From an uncultured candidate division WPS-2 bacterium (GTDB lineage Bacteria > Vulcanimicrobiota > Vulcanimicrobiia > Vulcanimicrobiales > Vulcanimicrobiaceae), in assembly GCA_937927945.1 (NCBI GenBank), contig CALEYW010000092.1, positions 48,543-112,542 of the forward strand: a stretch of DNA of 64,000 nt, given 5' to 3'. This document shows positions 10,250 to 18,206 of the stretch, piece by piece (position 1 is the first letter of the stretch; each line of letters begins with the position of its first letter). The position numbers and the translations under genes were made by a program. Under the pieces are notes generated by a model, which worked only from the letters and a program-made list of their open reading frames with translations, was not told where the DNA came from and did no database searches.

Positions 10250-12397
10250 ATGCTGCTCGACCGTCAAACTCGCGACAAGGCTGCCGTTCGCGCAGTCCTC
10301 GACCGCGTCAAAGCCGATAACCGCAGCGCGCTGAGCGCGCCGGAAGCAAAAGAAGTCGCCGATGCGTACGGCTTGCCCGTACCGCAAGAGGGCCTGGCGA
10401 CCTCGGCCGACGAGGCGGCAAAGCTCGCCGAAAAGCTCGGCTTCCCTGTCGTTTTGAAGATTGTCTCACCCGACATCCTGCACAAGACTGAAGCGGGCGG
10501 CGTCCTCGTCGGCGTCGACAACGCGCAGGCGGTTCGCACTGGGTACGACAGGATCGTCGCCAACGCGAAGAAGTATCAGGCCGACGCCAAGATCAGCGGC
10601 GTCCAGGTGCAGCAGATGCTGCCGACGGGCGCTCAGGAAGTGATCGTCGGCGCAGTCACCGATCCGAGCTTCGGCAAGCTCGTCGCGTTCGGTCTCGGCG
10701 GCGTGCTCGTCGAAGTGCTCAAGGACATCACGTTCCGGCTTGCGCCGGCGACGCGCGAAGACGCGCTCTCGATGCTCGATGGCATTCAAGCCGCGGAGAT
10801 GCTCAAGGGCGTGCGCGGCTCCGAGCCGGTCGATCGCGATGCGCTCGCCGACATTATCGAAGGCGTCTCGCAGCTGATCACCGACTTCCCGGAGATCAGC
10901 GAAGTCGACTTGAACCCCGTCTTCGCGACGCCGAAGGGTGCGACCGCTGTCGACGTCCGCATCCTGGTCGACTTCAACCCGCCCGAGCCGCGTTACCGTC
11001 CGAGCCAAGACGAGATCGTGCGCGCGATGAATCGTATCATGCGGCCCGATGCGGTCGCCGTGATCGGCGCTTCGAGCGAAGACGGCAAGATCGGCAACTC
11101 GGTGATGAAGAACCTCATCAACGGGGGCTACAAGGGTCAGATCTATCCGATCAACCCGAAGGCCGACGAAATACTCGGCTACAAGGCGTACGCCTCGGTC
11201 AAAGACATACCGGGCGACGTCGACGTCGCGGTGTTCGCGATCCCGGCGAAGTTCGTCGCGGCCGCGCTGATCGAGTGCGGCGAGAAGAAGATCCCGGGCG
11301 CCGTCCTTATTCCCTCGGGCTTCGCGGAGACGGGCAACGAGGAAGGGCAGCTCGAGATTCAGCAGATCGGGCGCAAGTACAACGTTCGGTTGATGGGGCC
11401 GAACATCTACGGCTTCTACTACACGCCCAAGGATCTGTGCGCGACCTTCTGCACACCGTACGACGTCAAAGGCTCGGTCGCGTTGTCGTCTCAATCCGGC
11501 GGCGTCGGCATGGCGATTATCGGCTTCAGCCGCTCGGCGAAGATGGGCGTCTCAGCGATCGTTGGCCTGGGCAACAAAGCCGACATCGACGAAGACGACC
11601 TCCTGACGTTTTTCGAGCAGGACGATGCCACAAAAGCCGTCGCGATGCACATGGAGGATCTCAAGGACGGCCGGTCCTTCGCAGAAGTCGCCAAGCGGGT
11701 GTCGAAGAAGAAGCCGGTCATCGTGCTCAAAGCCGGTCGCACGGCACTCGGCGCGCGCGCCGCGAGCTCGCACACGGGCGCGCTCGCGGGGAACGACAAG
11801 GTGTACGACGACGTGCTCCGCCAGAGCGGCGTGATCCGCGCGCGCGGCCTCAACGAACTGCTGCAGTTCGCGCGCGCGGTGCCGATCCTGCCGACGCCCA
11901 AGGGCGAGAACGTCGTCATCATCACCGGCGCCGGCGGCTCGGGCGTTCTGCTCTCCGACTCGGTCGTCGACGCGGGGCTCTCGCTGATGAAGTTCGAGCC
12001 CGACCTCGACGAAGCGTTCAAGAAGTTCATCCCGCCCTTCGGCGCGTCCGGAAATCCGGTCGACATCACCGGCGGCGAGCCGCCGAAGACGTACCAGAAT
12101 ACGATTCGTCTGGGGCTCGAGGACGACCGCATCCACGCGCTCATCCTGGGTTACTGGCACACGATCGTCACCCCACCGATGGTCTTCGCGCGACTCTGCG
12201 TCGAAGTCGTCGAAGAGTTCCGCGCCAAAGGGATCGATAAGCCCGTCGTGGCGTCACTCGCCGGCGACGTCGAAGTCGAAGAGGCGAGCGAATATCTCTA
12301 CGACCACGGCATCCCGGCGTATCCGTACAATACGGAGACGATGGTCGCGGCGCTCGGCGCCAAGTATCGTTGGGCCCGCGCGGCGGGACTTCTCTAG
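10250..12397 (+). CDS. Acetate-CoA ligase (ADP-forming), fused beta-alpha acyl-CoA synthetase
   Basis: A 715-residue NDP-forming acyl-CoA synthetase interconverting acyl-CoA plus ADP plus Pi with acid plus CoA plus ATP. Domain order is ATP-grasp first (residues about 15-235, with VVLKIVSPDILHKTEAGGV), then the CoA-binding Rossmann domain (about 255-350, VAVIGASSEDGKIGNSV), then succinyl-CoA-ligase-like domains. The phosphorylated histidine is in ASSHTGALAGND. Many fused relatives carry the CoA-binding domain first, so this is the permuted beta-alpha form. In this operon it could recover ATP from formyl-CoA or acetyl-CoA, or prime the CoA cycle; the direction is inference. AGGAGA precedes the ATG by eight bases. 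Confidence 0.85.
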   Translation: MLLDRQTRDKAAVRAVLDRVKADNRSALSAPEAKEVADAYGLPVPQEGLATSADEAAKLAEKLGFPVVLKIVSPDILHKTEAGGVLVGVDNAQAVRTGYDRIVANAKKYQADAKISGVQVQQMLPTGAQEVIVGAVTDPSFGKLVAFGLGGVLVEVLKDITFRLAPATREDALSMLDGIQAAEMLKGVRGSEPVDRDALADIIEGVSQLITDFPEISEVDLNPVFATPKGATAVDVRILVDFNPPEPRYRPSQDEIVRAMNRIMRPDAVAVIGASSEDGKIGNSVMKNLINGGYKGQIYPINPKADEILGYKAYASVKDIPGDVDVAVFAIPAKFVAAALIECGEKKIPGAVLIPSGFAETGNEEGQLEIQQIGRKYNVRLMGPNIYGFYYTPKDLCATFCTPYDVKGSVALSSQSGGVGMAIIGFSRSAKMGVSAIVGLGNKADIDEDDLLTFFEQDDATKAVAMHMEDLKDGRSFAEVAKRVSKKKPVIVLKAGRTALGARAASSHTGALAGNDKVYDDVLRQSGVIRARGLNELLQFARAVPILPTPKGENVVIITGAGGSGVLLSDSVVDAGLSLMKFEPDLDEAFKKFIPPFGASGNPVDITGGEPPKTYQNTIRLGLEDDRIHALILGYWHTIVTPPMVFARLCVEVVEEFRAKGIDKPVVASLAGDVEVEEASEYLYDHGIPAYPYNTETMVAALGAKYRWARAAGLL

Positions 12398-12414
12398 TCA
12401 AAGACCGCGGCGCG

Positions 12415-12459
12415 AACGAAAGAGGCCGGTCTCCCGATGGGAGACCGGCCTCTTTCGTT
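12415..12459. terminator. Bidirectional terminator hairpin
   Basis: A perfect 21-base inverted repeat (12415-12435 and 12439-12459) with a three-base loop lies between the convergent ligase and transporter genes. The arms end in AAAG/CTTT-type tracts on both strands, so it can end transcription from either side. Confidence 0.85.
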
Positions 12460-12486
12460 ACGCCGACTCGCGTGCGTGAAAGCGGC

Positions 12487-13767
12487 TTAGACCGGGCCGA
12501 CGGCCACTCCGCCGGGCAACCCGCCGAGCTGATTCTCGGCCGCGACCGCGCGCTCGCGCATCGGCTTGAGGACCGCAACCGCCAGCGCCGCGACGAGGAT
12601 GTTGAAGGCCACCAGGACGGCGAGGACCGTTGCGTACGATCCCGTGCTGGCGTAGACCCACACGGCGATCGGCACGACGAACGATGCCGTACCCTTGGCG
12701 GTGTAGAGCAGTCCGGAGTTCGTGGTCGCGAACTTCGGACCGAAGATGTCGGTGCACGCGGCGGGAAACAGGCTGTAGATCTCGCCCGACGCCAAGAACG
12801 TCAACGCGGCGCAGACCATGAACATGACCGGATTGTGCGCCGCGAAGATCAAACCGAACAGGCCGACCGCTTCGCACGAGAAGGCGATGGCCATCGTGAC
12901 CTCGCGCCCGACTCGGTCCGACATCGCCCCGAAGAGGATGCGGCTGCCGCCGTTCGCCAGGTTGTCGACCAGCAGCGTCAGGGAAAGGATCGCCGCGACC
13001 CCGTAGTCCTTCGCCATCGGAGCGACCTGCGCGGTTATGAACAGCAGGCCCGCGGCGATCATGACCATCATGACGTAGAGCAGCCAAAAAGCCGGCGACG
13101 CGAGCATCTGGGCAGGCGAATAGCTGTTCTTTCGCATACGCGTCGCCGCCAGATTGTCGGCAGGGACGGCCGGGACTTCCTCCGGACGCGGAAATGCGAG
13201 GAAGAAGGCGATGATGAAAACGATGATCCCTTGGACGATCGCAAACGTCTGAAACGCCGAAGCGTAACCCGACGCCTTGATCATGTTCGCGATCGGGATG
13301 ACCGTGAGCGCCGCGCCTGCGCCGAAACCCGCGGCCGTGAGGCCGACCGCCAGGCCGCGCCGATCCGGGAACCACTTGACCGCGATGCCGACCATGGTGC
13401 CGTACACCAGCCCGGCTCCCAAACCGCTTATGATCTCACCGAGAACGAGCGTGCCGATCGTCGCGGCGTGCGCGTCGATCACCCAGCCGACGGCGATCAG
13501 GATTCCAGCGAGAGCAACCATCGGCTTGGGACCGAACCGATCGGCGAACCAGCCGTTGAACGGCACGACCCAGGTCTGCGCGAGCACGAACGCTGCGAAA
13601 GCCGACTGAATCGCGGCTTTCTTCCAGCCGTTGGCAGCCGCGAGCGGGTTGACGAAAAGGGTCCAACCATATTGCAGGTTGGCGATGCAGATCATGGCCA
13701 CGATGGCCAGAGCGAGAATGAGCCACCGGTTACGCGCGCCGCTCGGAGCGCTCGAAGTTGATACCAA
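12487..13767 (-). CDS. MFS transporter, oxalate:formate antiporter (OFA) family
   Basis: A 426-residue, twelve-helix major facilitator. OFA-type features are NLQYGWTLFVNPL in helix 1, GWFADRFGPKP between helices 2 and 3, GLGAGLVYGT in helix 4, and KWFPDRRGLAVGL. The second half repeats the A-motif as GAMSDRVGRE. Given frc and the ThDP enzyme next door, exchange of oxalate for formate is the likely job. The ATG at 13815 lies inside the operator and has no ribosome site. The in-frame TTG at 13767 has GAGGGAGG five bases upstream, so I use TTG. The gene converges on the catabolic operon and is probably controlled by the same GntR regulator. Confidence 0.82.
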   Translation of the reverse strand: MVSTSSAPSGARNRWLILALAIVAMICIANLQYGWTLFVNPLAAANGWKKAAIQSAFAAFVLAQTWVVPFNGWFADRFGPKPMVALAGILIAVGWVIDAHAATIGTLVLGEIISGLGAGLVYGTMVGIAVKWFPDRRGLAVGLTAAGFGAGAALTVIPIANMIKASGYASAFQTFAIVQGIIVFIIAFFLAFPRPEEVPAVPADNLAATRMRKNSYSPAQMLASPAFWLLYVMMVMIAAGLLFITAQVAPMAKDYGVAAILSLTLLVDNLANGGSRILFGAMSDRVGREVTMAIAFSCEAVGLFGLIFAAHNPVMFMVCAALTFLASGEIYSLFPAACTDIFGPKFATTNSGLLYTAKGTASFVVPIAVWVYASTGSYATVLAVLVAFNILVAALAVAVLKPMRERAVAAENQLGGLPGGVAVGPV

Positions 13768-13813
13768 GCTAGCCTCCCTCTGGATGAAGGGGATATCTTT
13801 CGCGCCATTCGCC

Positions 13814-13829
13814 ATTTGGTATACCAAAT
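13814..13829. promoter_or_regulatory. Perfect GntR-type palindromic operator
   Basis: ATTTGGTATACCAAAT is a perfect 16-base palindrome matching the FadR-subfamily consensus. It sits 47 bases upstream of the transporter's TTG start and continues into ATACC, repeating the sequence found before the GntR gene. It is the best evidence that regulator and transporter belong to one regulon. A weaker TTGGTATCAA overlaps the start codon itself at 13758-13767. Confidence 0.7.
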
Positions 13830-13977
13830 ACCTGGCCTCGAGGTGTGACAAACGTCGCGCTGCAATCGGCCCTGCCCGACCTTCGTCGGACCGGGCCCCC
13901 GCACGGCTACGCGTGGGTCAAGGCAAGTCCGACCGCCGGAACAGCGCCGCTCCGGCCTGCCGGGGGCCGCGCTACGT

Positions 13978-15249
13978 CTAGTCGTATGCTCGGCGGAACG
14001 TCGCGTACATGTGCGGATAATCGCGGTAGAACCAATTGCGGAAGCTGCGCCGCACGAGCGTCGACGCGGTGACGGGCGAGGCCCCTTTCATCACGAAGTG
14101 CAAGCCGTCGAAAAAGTCCGCCGAATAGAGCGGGTACGATGCCATCGGCTCGAAGCCGGGCAGCGGCGCGAACGGCGTCGAGGTCCACTCCCAGCCGTTG
14201 CCGACGAGGTCTTCGACTCCCCAGGCGCTCGCACCGGCGGGCGACGAACCGACGGGTTCGGGATCGAAACGGCGCCAGCCGAAGTTGCCGTGCCGCGCGG
14301 GGTCGGGCGCGTCGCTGCCCCAGGGATGCGGACGTTCGTCGCCGTCCGGCGTGCCGAACGCCGCGCGATGATATTCCGCCTCGGTCATCAACCGCGCGCC
14401 GCTCCAGCGCGCGAACGCGGTCGCCCCTTCCTGCGTCGCGTAGACGGGCCACGACTGCGGCAGCGGCAGATCGTCGAAGACACCACGCAGCATCCACATT
14501 CCGTCGCGTTCGAACCAGTTCGACGGCGGCGGGCCGCCGTCGCGCACGAAGGCGAGATAGTCACCGTTCGTCACGTCGTACGCGTCAACGCCGAACGCGC
14601 CGGCCTCGACCACCGTCTCGTCGAACTCGTTGTCCCACGCGAACGGGAGCGCATCGCGGCGCGCGCCGATGGTTGCGCGGCCGGCGGGAATCGCGATAGG
14701 TTCGCGTCGCGGTGCAGCTGTGTCACGGTGCTCCTGCCGCGGGCCGCGCTGTTTCTCGCGCGCGAGCCGGTGCAGGATGTAGGTGAACGTCTCGTGGTGC
14801 ATGTCTTCGTGCTCGAGAACGTTGTATGCCGCTTGCGCACGGACAAGCCTCGGGTTGGCAGGATCGTCCAGCTGCGCGTGTGCGAACGCATCGAAGATCG
14901 CGGCGTCGCAGGCGCCGGTGAAGGCCTGGATCTGGGCGCGCGTCGGCCAAGCTGCGCGCTTGTGCTGCGCCGCAACGGTCAGATCGCGCGGATCGATCCC
15001 TCGGTTGAACAAGCGCTCGTAGTCCGGATTGACCGACGGACGTCCGAGGGCGTCGCGCACGAGCGTGATGAAGGCGAAGCCCGGGATGTGTCCGTCGTAG
15101 AAGACGAACGGGTGGCGCAGCGGGATCGGCGCGTCTTCATACGCGTCGGGCGCGATGGCGGCGAAGAGGTCGGCGGTCCGTCGGCGGTTTGCGCGGTAGC
15201 GCGACGCCATGGCTTCCCGATCGAGGCTGGCGGCAGCGAGCGTGTCCAC
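13978..15249 (-). CDS. egtB: EgtB-like nonheme iron enzyme (DinB_2 plus formylglycine-generating-enzyme fold)
   Basis: A 423-residue protein with an N-terminal DinB_2 four-helix domain and a C-terminal SUMF1/FGE-like domain, the layout of ergothioneine sulfoxide synthase EgtB. Candidate iron ligands are the His of LRHPFVFYDGH and the HEDMHHETFTY pair (the EHxxHxET pattern of EgtB). C-terminal motifs are DVTNGDYLAFV, GARLMTEAEYHRAA, VGNGWEWTSTPF and the final RRSFRNWFYRDYPHMYATFR. EgtB joins gamma-glutamylcysteine or cysteine to hercynine using O2. No EgtD methyltransferase is visible nearby, so it may serve another thiol-histidine or a selenium analogue. It follows the GGDEF/EAL gene by ten bases on the same strand. 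Confidence 0.75.
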   Translation of the reverse strand: MDTLAAASLDREAMASRYRANRRRTADLFAAIAPDAYEDAPIPLRHPFVFYDGHIPGFAFITLVRDALGRPSVNPDYERLFNRGIDPRDLTVAAQHKRAAWPTRAQIQAFTGACDAAIFDAFAHAQLDDPANPRLVRAQAAYNVLEHEDMHHETFTYILHRLAREKQRGPRQEHRDTAAPRREPIAIPAGRATIGARRDALPFAWDNEFDETVVEAGAFGVDAYDVTNGDYLAFVRDGGPPPSNWFERDGMWMLRGVFDDLPLPQSWPVYATQEGATAFARWSGARLMTEAEYHRAAFGTPDGDERPHPWGSDAPDPARHGNFGWRRFDPEPVGSSPAGASAWGVEDLVGNGWEWTSTPFAPLPGFEPMASYPLYSADFFDGLHFVMKGASPVTASTLVRRSFRNWFYRDYPHMYATFRRAYD

Positions 15250-15259
15250 GCTCGCGCAT

Positions 15260-18175
15260 TTACCCTACTGGGGTCGCGATCCCGCGTCCGGCCAAGAAGA
15301 CCCCCACCTGCTCGACCGTCATCGGGCGGGCGAAGAGGAAGCCTTGCACTCGGTCGCAGCGTTCCTGGCGTAGGAAGGCGAGCTGCTCGATCGTCTCGAC
15401 CCCTTCCGCACACACCTCGAGGCCCAGACTGTGGGCCATCGCGATCACCGTCCGCACGATCGTCGCGTCTTCGGGTTCCACCAATATGTCGCGAACGAAC
15501 GACTTGTCGACCTTGAGACAGTCCAGGCGGAAGCGGCGCAGGTAGCCCAGCGACGAGTACCCGGTACCGAAATCGTCGACGGCGCGGCGGATGCCGATGC
15601 GCCCTAATTCCTCGAGGATCTGCACCGAGAGCGCCGCGTCGCTCATGGCGACCGACTCGGTGATCTCCACCTCGAGATGCCCGGGCTGGATGCCGGTCCG
15701 GTCGAGCACGTCGCGCACCTTGGCGGCCAGGCTGGGTTGGTGGAATTGCCGTCCCGACAGGTTGACGGCGAGGCGCAGCTCGGGAACCTGCCGCTGCCAC
15801 AGGCGGAGCTGGTTGCATGCCGTTTCCAGCACCCACTCGCCGAGCGCGACGATCAGCCCGCTCATCTCGGCATTCGGGATGAAGTCGTCGGGCTGCACCA
15901 GGCCGAGCTCTGGGTGCTGCCAGCGGACGAGCGCTTCCAGCGCGACGACCCGCTCGCCGGTGATGTCGAATTGCGGCTGGTAGTGGATCACGAACTCGTC
16001 GCGGTCCAGCGCTTTGCGCAGCAGCTTCTCCTGCGCGATACGTGTCTGCAGCGACGCTCCGAGCGCCGGGTTGAAGAACTGGTGCGTGTTGCGGCCGCGC
16101 TCTTTCGCGCGGTACATCGCGACGTCGGCATTTTTCACGAGCTCGTCGACGTCGTCGCCGTCGTCCGGGTAGACCGCGATCCCGATCGACGTCGTGACGA
16201 ACTGTTCGTGGCCGTCGATGGTCAACGGCTGATCGATCGCCGCGACGATCCGCTGCGCCAGCGTGTCCAACCGTGCCGTCGTCGGGTCGCCGGGGATCAG
16301 CACGATGAACTCGTCGCCGCCCATGCGCGCGACGAGCCCGTCGCCGGCGACGACGGCGGTGAGCCGGTCGCCGATCGACCGCAGCAGACGATCGCCCAAG
16401 GCGTGGCCGAGCGTGTCGTTGATGTCCTTGAAGCGATCGAGGTCGAGAAACATTACGGCGACGCGGGCGTGACCGTCGCGGGCACGGTTGAGCTCGTCGC
16501 GCAGGCGCTCGGTGAACCAGGTTCGATTCGGCAGCGTGGTGAGCTGGTCGTTGTAGGCAAGATGCTTCAGCCGCGCGCGCGATCGGCTGCGCTCGATCGC
16601 CGAACCGACCAGCGCTCCCATCAGCCGCACGAGGTCGCGGTCGCTGGCGGTGAAGGGAACCTCGCGCGGCCGCTCGGCCGCGAAGGAAAGCGCGCCGTAG
16701 CGCGCACCGGCGACTTCGATCGCGGTACCGATGTACGCGAGCGGGGCAGTCTCACCAGGTTCCGGCGCCGAGAGATCGCGCAAGCCCACCAGGTCCTCGA
16801 GCGCGAGCGCGCCGTCGGTCGCGAGCGAGAGGCGAGCCAGTTTGCGCGGAATTCCCACCCCGACCATCGCGATCGTGCGGTCGGCCTCCGCGTCGTAGAT
16901 CGCGCCCGACGTCATCCGCAGCAGACGGCAGCCGGCGTCGATCGTCGCCGCGATCTGGTTCTCGGCGGTTGCGTTCGCTCCGGCGGCGACGAGGTACAGC
17001 TCGCGCAGCCGGTCGTTCTGTTCCGCCACCGCGCGCTCGGCGAACCGGATCGCGCTGAGGTCGCGGAAGAGCAGGTGGACGCCCGCGATCTCGTTGCGGA
17101 AGAAGAGCGGAATCATCGTGGCGAGCACCGGGTACCGCGTACCGTCCGCGCGCAAGGCGTCGACTTCGATGCTGGACGCACGTCCGGCCGTCGCGCGATA
17201 GAACACTTCGCGCGCATCGCGGACGTCGGCGTCCGCGATCAGTTCGGCGACCGAGCAGCCGATCAGCGACGCGCCCCCGCGCCGCTCGCGAATCGCCGCC
17301 GCGTTCGCGCGCGTCACCACGCCGTCGAGCGAGAGGGCCAGCATCGCGTCCGGACTCTCTTCGAACAGCGAACGGAAGCGTTCCTCGCTCTCCAGCGCCG
17401 AGGCGCGGGTCGCGACCAGATCGCTCACGTCGTCGATCAGCGAAACGACCTGAACCGTACCGTCGACCGGGATCGTCGAGCTGAACCAGCGGCAGTTGAT
17501 GAGCCGGCCGTCGCGAGTCACGTTCCGATGTTCGTTGATCGAGGTGCCGCTGCCGGCGAGCAGCTCGTGAACGGCGCGCAGCACGCCGCCCGTGTCGTCA
17601 CCGTAGACGAGTCCGATCTCGGCAAACGTCTTGCCGCACACCTCGTCGGGGCGCCAGCCGAAGATCGCTTCCGCGCGCGCCGACCATTCGACGATGCGGT
17701 GGTCGGCGGCCCAGCGAACGAAGCCGAGCGAAGTGTTGTCGGTATACGCCTGGAGCAGCCGCTGCGCGAACTGCAGTTCGCGGCGCAGCCAGTCCGCGTC
17801 GCTCGGCCAGGTGCCGTCGGCTTCGCGATGGAGGTTGACGCCGACAACGTCCTGGCCGGGGAGCCGGTTCGTGACGAGCGTGTACCGGTCGTCGCCCTCG
17901 AACGGCAGCAGGCCGGACGAAAAGACGCGTCCCTCGAGGAACGCGCGGCCCAGCAGCGGATCGATCACGTCCGCGGCGCGGGCGGAGAACTCCCGCAAGC
18001 GCCGGCCGGCCAAGTCGACCGGCGCTTGCGCCCCGAAGAGCCTGGCGGCGGGCAGGTTGAGCGCGACGAGCCGGTGCTCGCGGTCGAAGGCGAGCAGTGC
18101 GTCGTACCAGCCGTCGGCGAAACGTTGCCAGAGGTCCACGTACAGGAAAGTTCGGCCATCGGCGCCTGTTTCCAC
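15260..18175 (-). CDS. PAS/GAF sensor with GGDEF and EAL domains (c-di-GMP turnover)
   Basis: A 971-residue cytosolic signalling protein. Three PAS-like regions (about 20-125, 145-260 and 265-385) precede a GAF-like region (about 395-535), a GGDEF domain (about 550-700) and an EAL domain (about 715-960). The diguanylate cyclase site reads MGGDEF. The phosphodiesterase site keeps EALVRW, NLSGRQF, EITES, DDFGTGYSS and KVDKSFV. Both halves look intact, so either synthesis or breakdown of c-di-GMP, or one half acting as regulator, is possible. No membrane segment is evident. The start at ATG 18175 precedes the first PAS region closely. Confidence 0.9.
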   Translation of the reverse strand: METGADGRTFLYVDLWQRFADGWYDALLAFDREHRLVALNLPAARLFGAQAPVDLAGRRLREFSARAADVIDPLLGRAFLEGRVFSSGLLPFEGDDRYTLVTNRLPGQDVVGVNLHREADGTWPSDADWLRRELQFAQRLLQAYTDNTSLGFVRWAADHRIVEWSARAEAIFGWRPDEVCGKTFAEIGLVYGDDTGGVLRAVHELLAGSGTSINEHRNVTRDGRLINCRWFSSTIPVDGTVQVVSLIDDVSDLVATRASALESEERFRSLFEESPDAMLALSLDGVVTRANAAAIRERRGGASLIGCSVAELIADADVRDAREVFYRATAGRASSIEVDALRADGTRYPVLATMIPLFFRNEIAGVHLLFRDLSAIRFAERAVAEQNDRLRELYLVAAGANATAENQIAATIDAGCRLLRMTSGAIYDAEADRTIAMVGVGIPRKLARLSLATDGALALEDLVGLRDLSAPEPGETAPLAYIGTAIEVAGARYGALSFAAERPREVPFTASDRDLVRLMGALVGSAIERSRSRARLKHLAYNDQLTTLPNRTWFTERLRDELNRARDGHARVAVMFLDLDRFKDINDTLGHALGDRLLRSIGDRLTAVVAGDGLVARMGGDEFIVLIPGDPTTARLDTLAQRIVAAIDQPLTIDGHEQFVTTSIGIAVYPDDGDDVDELVKNADVAMYRAKERGRNTHQFFNPALGASLQTRIAQEKLLRKALDRDEFVIHYQPQFDITGERVVALEALVRWQHPELGLVQPDDFIPNAEMSGLIVALGEWVLETACNQLRLWQRQVPELRLAVNLSGRQFHQPSLAAKVRDVLDRTGIQPGHLEVEITESVAMSDAALSVQILEELGRIGIRRAVDDFGTGYSSLGYLRRFRLDCLKVDKSFVRDILVEPEDATIVRTVIAMAHSLGLEVCAEGVETIEQLAFLRQERCDRVQGFLFARPMTVEQVGVFLAGRGIATPVG

Positions 18176-18206
18176 AGCAGGAACGCGTAGGTGAGCCCGG
18201 GGGATG

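Noticed and set aside
15677..18190. Long plus-strand frame over the GGDEF/EAL gene
   Set aside because: Antisense to a gene with clear GGDEF and EAL motifs; the frame encodes only biased Arg/Ala/Asp sequence.
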